From SYIM01 sp041182885 (lineage in GTDB: Bacteria > Pseudomonadota > Gammaproteobacteria > Burkholderiales > Burkholderiaceae_E): a stretch of 34,812 nt of DNA. The notes under the pieces are model-generated. The model was not told the origin of the DNA and did no database searches. It saw only the letters and a program-made list of their open reading frames with translations. The DNA is taken from assembly GCA_049423065.1 (NCBI GenBank), contig JBMSQB010000046.1:1-34812 (forward strand). The letters run 5' to 3'. How positions within the stretch are numbered: position 1 is the first letter of the stretch; each line of letters starts with the position of its first letter. The translations under genes and the position numbers were made by a program. Positions 1-7,677 of the stretch are shown here, in pieces.

Positions 1-81
1 GCCTTGGTGGCCTTGGTGGCCTTGGTGGCCTTGGTGGCCTTGGTGGCCTTGGTGGCCTTCGTCGCCTTCGTGGCCTTGCTC
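1..81 (-). repeat. 9-bp tandem repeat coding for the KAT tail
   Basis: The unit gccttggtg occurs six times perfectly from 1 to 54. Degenerate copies follow (gccttcgtc, gccttcgtg, gccttgctc) up to 81. Read on the minus strand each unit encodes Ala, Thr and Lys in the frame of the cupin gene, so gain or loss of units would stay in frame. The array continues past the window edge. Confidence 0.95.
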
Positions 82-653
82 GCGACCGGCTTGCCCGCCG
101 GCTTCTTCCTGACTGCCGGTTTGCCGAGCGGCGCCGCGCTCACCAGCACCGCTGCAATCACACACGGCACATCGCCGCGAACGCTCCATGAATGGTTGGT
201 GCCGCGCTGGATGAAAACATCGCCGGGCTTCAACAACACCTCGCCCTCTTCCACCACCGCATAGATCTCGCCGGAAATCACAATGATGTAGTCGACCGTG
301 CTGGTCTTGTGCATCATCGGGTCCGCCGACTGCTTGTCCTTGGCGTGTCCGGCTCCAATCGATTCAAACGCCGCCTTGGCATCCGCGCTGTCGCGCCAGG
401 CCTTGTCGGGCGGGAACTCGACAATACGGAGGATGGACCCGCCTCGCGGGGGCTCGAGCCTGACCGTGCGATCGGCAGCATCGGCATTGCCCTCGTTACT
501 CGCAAGCGGCCCGGTGGTTTCCCACAAATCGGTCAGCGCGAGTCCTGGCATCGACGCCATCTCCTTGACGTTGGGCGCCGGGCCGTCCTGGATGATCACC
601 GCCCGCCCCTGCTTGTTGTGCCCGGTGTAAACCCTGCGAACTCGCCAGACCAT
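1..653 (-). CDS. Cupin-domain protein with Lys-Ala-Thr repeat tail, C-terminus cut by window edge
   Basis: Translating the minus strand from the ATG at 653 gives at least 217 residues with no stop before base 1, so the 3' end lies outside the window. Residues about 110-160 form a cupin barrel: His115 and Asp121 fit the first metal motif, and the run KPGD (142-145) followed by His154 fits the second. Cupins of this type usually bind a metal and often sit beside catabolic genes. The tail is unusual: from Lys193 the protein is eight KAT repeats, encoded by a 9-bp DNA repeat. A Shine-Dalgarno-like AGGAG lies about 7 bases before the ATG. The gene starts 37 bp after the dctM stop, so it is probably the last gene of the TRAP operon. 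Its substrate is unknown. The cupin call is firm; a role linked to the transporter is inferred. Confidence 0.85.
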   Translation of the reverse strand, partial: MVWRVRRVYTGHNKQGRAVIIQDGPAPNVKEMASMPGLALTDLWETTGPLASNEGNADAADRTVRLEPPRGGSILRIVEFPPDKAWRDSADAKAAFESIGAGHAKDKQSADPMMHKTSTVDYIIVISGEIYAVVEEGEVLLKPGDVFIQRGTNHSWSVRGDVPCVIAAVLVSAAPLGKPAVRKKPAGKPVASKATKATKATKATKATKATKATKATK

Positions 654-690
654 GATTTTTCTCCTGATGTGAAGTTGGGAAACTTGGCCG

Positions 691-2013
691 TCAAAGCAGC
701 GCGGTGGCCAGCCAGGGAAATGCGATCACCAGCAGCAGCACCCCCAGCATGATCGCGGCAAAAGGCAGTGCGCCGGCAAAGATGTCGTTCAGCGTGATGG
801 GGCTGGAATTGCCGAGCGTTGCCTTGATGACAAACACCGCAATGCCAAACGGCGGGGTGAGGAGCCCGATTTCGACCGCCAGCAACGTCACGATTCCGAA
901 CCAGATGAGGTCGACATTGAATGACACCAGCGCGGGCAGCACCAGCGGGATGGTGATCAGCATGATCGAACTGGAGTCGAGAATCGTACCAAGCAGAAGC
1001 ACCACCAGAACGAAGATGGTGAGCAGACCCGGAAAGCCCAGCCCGGTGCTCACAGTGAGCGCGCGCAGCAGTTCGGTGACGCCGGAAACCGCGAGCATGC
1101 GCGAGTAGAGCTGCGCTGCAATGATGAGAAAGCAGATGGAGGCGGTGATCCGGCCGGTTTCAACCAGCACCTGCCAGAGCGCCGCCCGGCTCAGCTTGCG
1201 CTTGATGATTGCCAGCACCAGCGCACCCGCCGCGCCCACCGCGCCCGCCTCGGTCGGCGTGAACAGCCCGGCGTAAAGCCCGCCCAGCACCAGTACCACC
1301 AGGGCGACGACCGGCATCATGCGCGCAGCCATCTCCCCCGCGCTCATGAGTGGCGCGGCCTGCTCGGTGCCAGCGACGATCCGTCCGCCCACAAAGCCCG
1401 GGGTGAATCGCCCCATGAGCAAAATGCCGATGGAGTAGGCGATGGCGAGCACAATGCCCGGAATGATGCCGGCCACGAACAGGTCACCCACCGACTTTTC
1501 AGTGAGTACGCCGTAGAGAATGAGCAGCAGACTGGGCGGTATCAGCATGCCCAGTACCGACGACCCCGCCACCACCCCAACTGCAAAGCGCGCAGAGTAT
1601 CCGTGTCGCAGCATCTCGGGCACCGCCACCTTGGTGAAGACCGCTGCCGAGGCAATACTGATGCCGGTGATGGCTGCGAACACGGCATTGGCCGCCACCG
1701 TGGCGATTCCCAAGCCGCCCCGCACCCGGCGGAAGATCTGGTTGGCGACCTCGAAGGAATCCTTGCCAATGTCGGCAACTGCCACCAGCAAGCCCATGAG
1801 CACGAAGAGCGGCACCACCCCGAACACATAGTCGGAGATGGCATCCGATGCGGCAAGCGCGAGGAGGTTGGCGGCCACGGTTGCATCACCGCGAATCATC
1901 CAGACCCCGACAAACGACAGGAGCGACAGCGCGATCCCCACATGCATGCCGGCGTAGATCAGCACCAGCATGATGGCTACCGACACGAGTCCGATCAGCG
2001 TGGGCTCGATCAT
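691..2013 (-). CDS. dctM: TRAP transporter large permease subunit (DctM family)
   Basis: This 440-residue, almost wholly hydrophobic protein has the length and texture of TRAP DctM subunits (about 12 membrane helices). These form the sodium-driven import channel for carboxylates in the inner membrane. DctM-like stretches include VFGVVPLFVLMG near residue 65, the run GMLIPPSLLLILYGVLTEKS around 155-175, and the LTPPFG segment near residue 385. Its ATG overlaps the dctQ stop by four bases (ATGA), so the two are translationally coupled. Order in the operon is dctP, dctQ, dctM, cupin. The substrate is not predictable from this subunit. Confidence 0.95.
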   Translation of the reverse strand: MIEPTLIGLVSVAIMLVLIYAGMHVGIALSLLSFVGVWMIRGDATVAANLLALAASDAISDYVFGVVPLFVLMGLLVAVADIGKDSFEVANQIFRRVRGGLGIATVAANAVFAAITGISIASAAVFTKVAVPEMLRHGYSARFAVGVVAGSSVLGMLIPPSLLLILYGVLTEKSVGDLFVAGIIPGIVLAIAYSIGILLMGRFTPGFVGGRIVAGTEQAAPLMSAGEMAARMMPVVALVVLVLGGLYAGLFTPTEAGAVGAAGALVLAIIKRKLSRAALWQVLVETGRITASICFLIIAAQLYSRMLAVSGVTELLRALTVSTGLGFPGLLTIFVLVVLLLGTILDSSSIMLITIPLVLPALVSFNVDLIWFGIVTLLAVEIGLLTPPFGIAVFVIKATLGNSSPITLNDIFAGALPFAAIMLGVLLLVIAFPWLATALL

Positions 2014-2579
2014 TCTCCGGTGCTCCCGGCAGCGATCGGTTGCGCACGCCCCGCCGAGACCAGGGCGTCATGCCAGGCAAGGAGCAGAAACTGAAGTGCC
2101 ATCGCGCCGCTTCCGATCAGCATGATGACGTAGAGGGGGCCGGTCGGAATCTGAATGAGACCTGCCGAGCCGTAGAAATCACCCGCCTTGAAGGCCTCCA
2201 TCATGATCGGCCAAAGGGTGCCGAACAGGATCACGAACAGACCCATGCCGGTCAGATGGAAGAGTCCCTGCAGAAGATGGCCCGCCGCCGGGCGCTTGTC
2301 GAGCAAGCGCGCAAGCAGCACGTCGGAGCGGGTGAGCCCACCAGTACGAAGCGTCTGCGGCAGTTGCAGGAACACGATGCCGACGATCGAGAACCGGACC
2401 ATTTCCGGCACACCGAGAAGCGGCGCATTGAACGCGCCGCGGCCCACCACATCGATCAGGATCAGCACCATCAGGAAAAAGATCCATACGGTGCCGATTG
2501 CAGACAACAAAGCGATCGCCTTTGCATGGAGCGGCGCCGGCTCAGCCGGTGCCGACGGGCTGGGCCCGGATTCCATCAC
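2010..2579 (-). CDS. dctQ: TRAP transporter small permease subunit (DctQ family)
   Basis: The 189-residue protein has four hydrophobic segments, at about residues 22-45, 62-80, 103-125 and 147-168, as expected for the four-helix DctQ subunit that partners DctM. The motif IDVVGRGAFNAPLLGVPEM after the first helix is typical of the family. The frame opens with GTG at 2579, immediately followed by ATG at 2576; either may be used, and a G-run (CGGGGGG) just upstream can serve as ribosome binding site. It lies 12 bp after the dctP stop and overlaps dctM by four bases. Confidence 0.93.
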   Translation of the reverse strand: MMESGPSPSAPAEPAPLHAKAIALLSAIGTVWIFFLMVLILIDVVGRGAFNAPLLGVPEMVRFSIVGIVFLQLPQTLRTGGLTRSDVLLARLLDKRPAAGHLLQGLFHLTGMGLFVILFGTLWPIMMEAFKAGDFYGSAGLIQIPTGPLYVIMLIGSGAMALQFLLLAWHDALVSAGRAQPIAAGSTGE

Positions 2580-2591
2580 GCCCCCCGGTCG

Positions 2592-3653
2592 CTATTCTTT
2601 GTCGAAATCGCGTGTGAACTTGTAGCCCGTGGCGCGAACCGAATCCATGTAGGCGGACAGTACCTTCTTCCCGTTGGGTCCGGCTTGCTTGATCCATTCA
2701 CGGGTGGGGTTGGGCATGGCCTTGACCAGCCGGATCTGCTCCTCGGGCGACAGCTGGCTCACCTTGCCGCCACCTTTCTGCCAGGCCGCATACGAGGCCT
2801 CGATGCGTTCGGTCTGCTCACGAAGGTAGTTGGCCTTGTAAGCATTGGCGCCACGCCGAAAGGCCGCCTTGACCTCATCCGGCAGCCGGTCCCAGCGGTT
2901 CTTGTTGATCGCCACCGCACCCGCGTACATCGCCCCCATGTTGGTGACCGTGTAATGCGGGGCCACCTCAAACAGCTTGGCCGGCACGGCGGAGGTGGCA
3001 AACGCAACCACGCCCTCGTACACGCCAGTCTTGATGTCGTTGTAGAAAGTGTTGAGGCTTCCCTGGACACCGACCGCGCCGGTGCCGCGGAACCATGCGA
3101 GGTTAGGACCTGCTCCACCGATCTTGCGACCTTTCAGATCTTCCAGACGGTTGATCGGAAAGTTGCTGGCAACACCGTAGTTGTCAATGGCAAACCCGGC
3201 CAGATACACCGTGTTGTACTTGGTCCACTCGGCCGTGAGTTCGGGCAGACCCTGAACATAGTCAATGGCCTGCGTAACGATATTGGCGTCGGGGGGGCCG
3301 TAGGGCACGAAGTACGTGACATTGTTGAGCGGCAGCTTCGCCGACTGGAACACCGTGGCGACGATGCCCATGTCGGAAAGCCCCTGCTGCATGGTCTCGA
3401 GTTCGGAGCCGATCTTGGCCAGCGTACCGCCGTAGCTTTCATTCCAGTCGATACGGTATTTGCCGGTCTTTTTGAGTTCGGCATCCACCGTGGCCATCAG
3501 GCTTTCCTTGATGTGCTTCACCCATAGAAAAATGGGGGGATGGCCGGCGGCAACCTGCAGGCGGATCACCTCCTGCGCCTGGGCGCTCCCCAGCGCGGCC
3601 GCGCAGGCGACACCGGCAACCAAGGACCTCAGCGATGCTGCATTGGGTCTCAT
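2592..3653 (-). CDS. dctP: TRAP transporter substrate-binding protein (DctP family)
   Basis: This is the periplasmic receptor of the first TRAP system. The frame is open further upstream, but I choose the ATG at 3653 (353 residues). It gives a classic Sec signal peptide (hydrophobic core LVAGVACAAALG, then AQAQ around residues 24-27), and a GGGAG-like site sits about 8 bases before it. The mature protein has DctP-type features: YGGTLAKIGSELETMQQGLSDMG near the N-terminal lobe and RLEDLKGRKIGGAG mid-protein, the region that carries the conserved substrate arginine in DctP proteins. It is divergent from the FAH operon, with 254 bp of shared upstream DNA. Ligand unknown, presumably a carboxylate. 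Confidence 0.94.
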   Translation of the reverse strand: MRPNAASLRSLVAGVACAAALGSAQAQEVIRLQVAAGHPPIFLWVKHIKESLMATVDAELKKTGKYRIDWNESYGGTLAKIGSELETMQQGLSDMGIVATVFQSAKLPLNNVTYFVPYGPPDANIVTQAIDYVQGLPELTAEWTKYNTVYLAGFAIDNYGVASNFPINRLEDLKGRKIGGAGPNLAWFRGTGAVGVQGSLNTFYNDIKTGVYEGVVAFATSAVPAKLFEVAPHYTVTNMGAMYAGAVAINKNRWDRLPDEVKAAFRRGANAYKANYLREQTERIEASYAAWQKGGGKVSQLSPEEQIRLVKAMPNPTREWIKQAGPNGKKVLSAYMDSVRATGYKFTRDFDKE

Positions 3654-3773
3654 GCAATGTTCTCCCGGGCATGTGGGCCGCGGAATCGGCAGCCCTTCGG
3701 ATCGAATCATCACCCCGCCGCGCTTTCGCTGCAACCAGCCCGGTTTCACTGCGATTTCGGAACGCGGCCACGC

Positions 3774-3802
3774 TTGACAGCCGCACGTCTGCGGCTCTTA
3801 AT
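3774..3802 (+). promoter_or_regulatory. Predicted sigma-70 promoter for the FAH operon
   Basis: A perfect -35 hexamer TTGACA (3774-3779) is followed after exactly 17 bp by CTTAAT (3797-3802), which matches four of six -10 bases. Transcription would start near 3809 and leave a leader of about 99 nt before the FAH start codon. It lies in the divergent region between dctP and the FAH gene and points toward FAH. Confidence 0.6.
3780..3795. promoter_or_regulatory. Palindrome filling the promoter spacer, operator candidate
   Basis: GCCGCA and TGCGGC are perfect 6-bp inverted arms around the 4-bp centre CGTC. The element occupies 16 of the 17 bases between the -35 and -10 boxes, a position where a bound repressor would exclude RNA polymerase. 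No regulator gene lies nearby, so the protein that might bind is unknown. Confidence 0.4.
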
Positions 3803-3863
3803 CGGACGAACGCCGTCAGGATTGTGCGAGATCAGGAAGCCGCCTGGCCGGCACCCACCTGAC

Positions 3864-3899
3864 GGACCAGGAAAAGAACCGGACCAGGACAAGAATCGG
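3864..3899 (+). repeat. Two tandem 19-nt near-identical repeats in the FAH leader
   Basis: Bases 3864-3882 and 3881-3899 are two copies of GGACCAGGA(A/C)AAGAA(C/T)CGG with a period of 17 bp and two mismatches. They sit in the predicted untranslated leader, directly before the FAH start at 3908. They may be a duplicated binding site or a simple duplication. Confidence 0.7.
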
Positions 3900-3907
3900 G
3901 GGATCGC

Positions 3908-4906
3908 ATGAAACTGGTGACCTTCCAAAACGGAAAAAGCAGGCCCCGCGCTGGCGTTCTCGTTGACGGCGACCGCAAGGTCCTGGACCTGCAGGCTGCC
4001 CATCGTCTGGAGCACGATCGATCGTCGGCCAGGCTGTCGAGCGTGCTGGCCATGGCGCAATCGGGCGATGAGGCGCTGGATCTCGCCCGGTCCCTCATCA
4101 GCCGCCGAACCCGCTACAAGGCGGCGCTCGTCGCCCGCAAGGACGTACGGCTGCTGGCGCCCATTCCGCAGCCCCCGCAGATGCGCGATTTCCTCTGCTT
4201 CGAAAAGCACCTGGTGCAGGCGTTTTCCACCGCACGCAAGGTCCGTGCAGCCGGTGCGCCTGACCCCGCTGCGGCCATCCGCGACATGGATGCCAAGGGC
4301 ATTCTTGCAATTCCGCAGGCCTGGTACGAACGGCCCATTTTCTATCACCCCAACCGGCTCAACGTGGTCGGCCACGACACCGATATCGAGTGGCCGTCGT
4401 TCTCAACCATGCTCGATTTCGAGCTCGAGTTCGGATGCTTTATCGGCAAGCCCGGCCGCGACATCAGCCGGGCCGATGCGCGCCGGCACATCTTCGGCTA
4501 CACCATTTTCAACGACGTGTCGGCGCGCGACGAGCAGATGAAGGAAATGCCCGGCCAGCTGGGCCCGGGCAAAGGGAAAGATTTCGATACCGGCAATGTG
4601 CTGGGCCCCTGCCTGGTCACCGCCGACGAAATTACCGATCCATATCGGCTCGCCATGGAGGTCAGGGTCAATGGCGAGCGTTGGGGCGGCGGCAACAGCG
4701 GTGAGATGCACTGGAAGTTCGAAGACTGCATCGCGCATGTCTCGCGCTCGGAAACACTGGTGTCGGGCGAATTTTTCGGTTCGGGTACGGTCGGATCGGG
4801 TTGCGGCCTCGAACAGATGCGGTTTCTCAAGCCCGGCGACGTGGTCGAGCTTGAGGTCGAAGGAATCGGAATTCTGCGCAACCGGTTCGTGAAGCGCGAG
4901 CCCTGA
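3908..4906 (+). CDS. Fumarylacetoacetate hydrolase family protein
   Basis: The 332-residue protein belongs to the FAH superfamily of metal-dependent enzymes that cleave C-C bonds of 2,4-dioxo acids, hydrate 2-oxo-pentenoates, or dehydrate/decarboxylate keto acids. Metal-ligand residues are visible as DFELEFG (170-176, Glu172 and Glu174) and FNDVSARDEQ (201-210, Asp203). The lysine-rich GPGKGKDFDTGN (219-230) and SGEFFGSGTVGSGCG (286-300) match the rest of the active-site lining. About 90 N-terminal residues precede the catalytic core. It is first in a plus-strand operon with an SMP-30-like lactonase and a Bug binding protein, a pairing common in sugar-acid or aromatic-acid breakdown. The fold and metal site are firm; the exact reaction is open. 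Confidence 0.93.
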   Translation: MKLVTFQNGKSRPRAGVLVDGDRKVLDLQAAHRLEHDRSSARLSSVLAMAQSGDEALDLARSLISRRTRYKAALVARKDVRLLAPIPQPPQMRDFLCFEKHLVQAFSTARKVRAAGAPDPAAAIRDMDAKGILAIPQAWYERPIFYHPNRLNVVGHDTDIEWPSFSTMLDFELEFGCFIGKPGRDISRADARRHIFGYTIFNDVSARDEQMKEMPGQLGPGKGKDFDTGNVLGPCLVTADEITDPYRLAMEVRVNGERWGGGNSGEMHWKFEDCIAHVSRSETLVSGEFFGSGTVGSGCGLEQMRFLKPGDVVELEVEGIGILRNRFVKREP

Positions 4907-4939
4907 CATGCCACCTGATGCCCCGGAAGAGAGCCTCGA

Positions 4940-5971
4940 ATGAGCCCAAATCCCTTGTCCGGCTTCTCGGTCGACCGCTCGGCCATCGGCTATGTGGGCC
5001 GCGATCTGCAGCGGCCCGAATGTATTCTCGCCGAGCCCAATGGCGATCTGTGGTCGGCCGACGCACGCGGGGGCTTGATGCATATCCGTGCCGACGGCAC
5101 GCAGGTCTTCATCGGCCAGAGCGCGAGCGACACATTTGGCGTCACAGCCGATGCGGAGTCCCGCTTTACCCAGGGAACACTGCCCAACGGACTCGCATTC
5201 GCCCGCAACGGCGACATCCTCATCTCCAATTTCGGCACCGACCGGCTCGAGCTCATGTCACGCTCCGGTCAAACGCGCGTGCTCCATGATCGACTCGATG
5301 GGCAGCCGATCGGCAAGGTCAACTTCGTGCTGCGCGATTCGCGCGACCGCATCTGGATCACGGTCTCCACGCGCGTCAATCCCTGGACCACGGCAGCGGC
5401 CAGCCGCGTCCGCGACGGCTTCGTCGCTGTCGCCGACCAGCGGGGCATCCGCATCGTCGCCGACGGTTTTTCCTTCACCAATGAAATTCGCTTCGATGCC
5501 CGCGAAGAGTGGCTCTACATCGTCGAGACAACAGGACCACACATCACACGGATGCGGGTGCGTGAATCAGCCAACGGCGATGTGAGCCTGGGCGATCGGG
5601 AAATCCATGGCCCGGCCCACCTCGGTGGCATGCCCGACGGCATCGCATTCGATTCCTTCGGCAACCTCTGGTGTACGCTTGTCATGATCGACCAGCTCAT
5701 TGCCATCACGCCCCAGGGCGACCGGCTCATGCTGCTCGATGACAGCACACCGGCGGGCCACGATCTGGTGCGCGCCTTTGATGCGGGCAAGGCAAACAGC
5801 GACATGATGTTCGCGGCCGCTGGCACCATCGCCCCCTGGATGGCCAGCGTCACGTTTGGCGGCCCCGATCTGCGTACCGCCTACCTGGGCAGCCTGCGCG
5901 GCACCCGAATCCCTTTTTTCCGGTCGCCGGTTGCGGGGCTCCCGATGGTGCACTGGCCGCGCGCGGCCTGA
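4940..5971 (+). CDS. SMP-30/gluconolactonase-like beta-propeller protein
   Basis: The 343-residue protein fits the SMP-30/gluconolactonase/LRE family, six-bladed propellers that hydrolyse sugar or aldonic lactones with a single divalent metal. The expected metal-site positions can be placed at Glu27 (in PECILAEPNGDLW), Asn128 (GKVNF), Asn181 (FTNEIRFD) and Asp233 (MPDGIAFDSFGNLW). The last three blades are well conserved; the N-terminal ones are looser. There is no signal peptide, so it acts in the cytoplasm. It starts 33 bp after FAH with GAAGAG as ribosome site, so co-expression is likely. A lactonase feeding an FAH-family enzyme is a plausible pairing but remains inference. Confidence 0.88.
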   Translation: MSPNPLSGFSVDRSAIGYVGRDLQRPECILAEPNGDLWSADARGGLMHIRADGTQVFIGQSASDTFGVTADAESRFTQGTLPNGLAFARNGDILISNFGTDRLELMSRSGQTRVLHDRLDGQPIGKVNFVLRDSRDRIWITVSTRVNPWTTAAASRVRDGFVAVADQRGIRIVADGFSFTNEIRFDAREEWLYIVETTGPHITRMRVRESANGDVSLGDREIHGPAHLGGMPDGIAFDSFGNLWCTLVMIDQLIAITPQGDRLMLLDDSTPAGHDLVRAFDAGKANSDMMFAAAGTIAPWMASVTFGGPDLRTAYLGSLRGTRIPFFRSPVAGLPMVHWPRAA

Positions 5972-6022
5972 ACATCACCTGGCCTGCAACACCTGAACTG
6001 TTCGAATTCACCAGGAGTACTC

Positions 6023-7003
6023 ATGAGGCTTTCCCTGTTCACTGCTGCGGCGCTGGCCGCACTCGCTTTCGCCCCGGTTGATCACGCAGCCGCCCAGAGC
6101 GGTGGCGACAAACCCGTCTCGCTCATCGTGCCGTTCAGTCCGGGCGGCGGCACCGACATTCTCTCGCGCATGCTGGCGCCCAAGCTCGCCGAAAAACTGG
6201 GCACCAGCGTGGTGGTGGAAAACCGGCCTGGTGCGGCGGGCGCCATTGCGGCCCAGCATGTGGCCCGCTCCGCGCCCGATGGACGAACGCTTCTGGTCGG
6301 CTCCACCTCCGAGATCGGCGTGAACCCCAGCCTCTATCCAAAGCTGCCCTATGACGTCGCGCGCGACTTCGCCCCGGTGGCTGCGCTCGCCGATACGCCC
6401 ATGGTGCTGGTGGTGAACCCGGCCTCGCCCATCAAAACCGCGCAGGACCTGGTCACCCGCGCCAAGGCAAGCCCGGGCCAGCTGCTGTTTGCTTCCGCGG
6501 GGGTGGGAAGCGGCGCCCATCTGGCCGCTGAGCTCTTCTTCCATGTCACCGGCACCAAGCTGTCACACGTGCCCTACAAGGGCGTGGGACCTGCCATGGC
6601 AGAGATTGTCGGCACACAAAAAGACATGATGATCTTCACCACGCTGCCGTCGTCAACGTCGTTTGCGCGGTCAGGACAGTTGCGGGTGGTGGCGGTATCG
6701 AGCAAGGAACGCATGGCGATCGTGCCCGACATTCCAACCTTTATCGAGTCAGGGGTGCCGGGCTACGAGGTCTATTACTGGTACGGTCTGATGGCGCCGT
6801 CCGCCACCCCGATCGACACCCGCCGACGAATTCACGCTGCGGTCAACGAGATCCTGAAGCAGCCCGACACGCTTGCGAGTCTGTCGCGGCAGGGGCTGCA
6901 GCCCACCCTGCGCACAGCCGAGGAATTCGACGCGTTCATCAAGGCCGACATGGCGCGCTGGGCGGTGGTGGTGAAGGCCGCCGATATCAAGCCTGACCAG
7001 TGA
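6023..7003 (+). CDS. TctC/Bug-family periplasmic binding protein
   Basis: This 326-residue protein is a tripartite tricarboxylate transporter (TTT) receptor of the Bug family. A Sec signal peptide (LFTAAALAALAFAPVDHAAAQ) leads into the hallmark VPFSPGGGTDILSRMLAPKL. Further family marks are NRPGAAGAIAAQHVARSAPDG, LPYDVARDFAPVA and LSHVPYKGVGPAM. A clear AGGAG ribosome site precedes the ATG. No membrane subunits are adjacent, so it is an orphan receptor that would need a TctAB pair encoded elsewhere, for example at 32685-34661. Its presence in the FAH/lactonase operon suggests that its ligand is the substrate of those enzymes. Confidence 0.95.
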   Translation: MRLSLFTAAALAALAFAPVDHAAAQSGGDKPVSLIVPFSPGGGTDILSRMLAPKLAEKLGTSVVVENRPGAAGAIAAQHVARSAPDGRTLLVGSTSEIGVNPSLYPKLPYDVARDFAPVAALADTPMVLVVNPASPIKTAQDLVTRAKASPGQLLFASAGVGSGAHLAAELFFHVTGTKLSHVPYKGVGPAMAEIVGTQKDMMIFTTLPSSTSFARSGQLRVVAVSSKERMAIVPDIPTFIESGVPGYEVYYWYGLMAPSATPIDTRRRIHAAVNEILKQPDTLASLSRQGLQPTLRTAEEFDAFIKADMARWAVVVKAADIKPDQ

Positions 7004-7677
7004 GCCAGACCGGCGCCCTGATCTACTGGTTCGACATCAGCCCGTCGATTGTCGACCCGTGGCTGGACTGGTACCTGCGTGATCACATGCCGAGCCGCGT
7101 GGGGACCACCTTCACCACCGGCCGATGTTTCGAGGCGATCGATGGCGCGGCCAGTCACATGGTGCTGTTCGAAACCCACACACCGGAAGCCCTGCTCGCA
7201 CCCGACTATCTGAGGCTTCTGGGAACCGTATCGGACGAGGACCGGAAACGCAGAGGCTGGTATGCCAACACGGTTCGCATGACCGCGCGCGTTCGAACCC
7301 GGGTACGGGCGGGTATGGGGAGCGTCCTGGCGGTGACCCGGTTCGATTCTGCATTCGAGTCGGCAACCGCCAATGACCACCCTGCGCACGATACGTCTGG
7401 CGGCCTGCCTGTCCAGGCGATTGCTGCCCTGCCCGGGGTGGGCTCGATCTGGGTCGCTGATCACGACGCCCAGATCCGCGCCCGCATGGACGCAGTGCGT
7501 GTCACCGGTCACCAGGATCGATCGCCGCAGCGGGCGCTCTTCATCGAAGCGGCACGCGAGACCGACGCGTTGCAGGCCCAGACGATCGTGGCAGAACATC
7601 TGCGCGCGCACTCGCCTCGCGCTGCCGACGCGGCCTCGATGGGTTGTTATCGCCTGCTCTACGCCATGACCGCCTGA
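7000..7677 (+). CDS. Uncharacterised 225-residue protein, possibly dimeric alpha-beta barrel (EthD-like)
   Basis: It starts with a GTG that overlaps the Bug stop codon (GTGA), so translation is coupled to the receptor. I do not recognise a named family with certainty. The beginning, with YWFDISPSIVDPWLDWYLRDHMPSR followed by a VLFETHTPEALL segment, has the strand-helix rhythm of small dimeric alpha-beta barrel proteins such as EthD. A second half (SVLAVTRFDSAFES, then IWVADHDAQIRARMDAVR) could be a second copy of the fold. There is no signal peptide or membrane segment. Its last 19 bases overlap the end of the converging MmgE/PrpD gene. A helper role in the FAH operon is inferred from position only. 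Confidence 0.75.
   Translation: MSQTGALIYWFDISPSIVDPWLDWYLRDHMPSRVGTTFTTGRCFEAIDGAASHMVLFETHTPEALLAPDYLRLLGTVSDEDRKRRGWYANTVRMTARVRTRVRAGMGSVLAVTRFDSAFESATANDHPAHDTSGGLPVQAIAALPGVGSIWVADHDAQIRARMDAVRVTGHQDRSPQRALFIEAARETDALQAQTIVAEHLRAHSPRAADAASMGCYRLLYAMTA

Noticed and set aside
1..81. CRISPR array or mobile-element end
   Set aside because: The 9-bp unit is contiguous, without spacers, and is in frame within a protein-coding gene.
4..752. Plus-strand open frames beginning with a Val-Ala-Leu repeat at the left edge
   Set aside because: They are the reverse reading of the 9-bp array and of the cupin gene; only the minus-strand frame gives a recognisable domain.
2040..3527. 495-codon plus-strand open frame opposite dctQ/dctP
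   Set aside because: It is antisense to two clear TRAP genes, has an Arg/His/Gly-rich composition without any family motif, and arises from GC-rich third positions.
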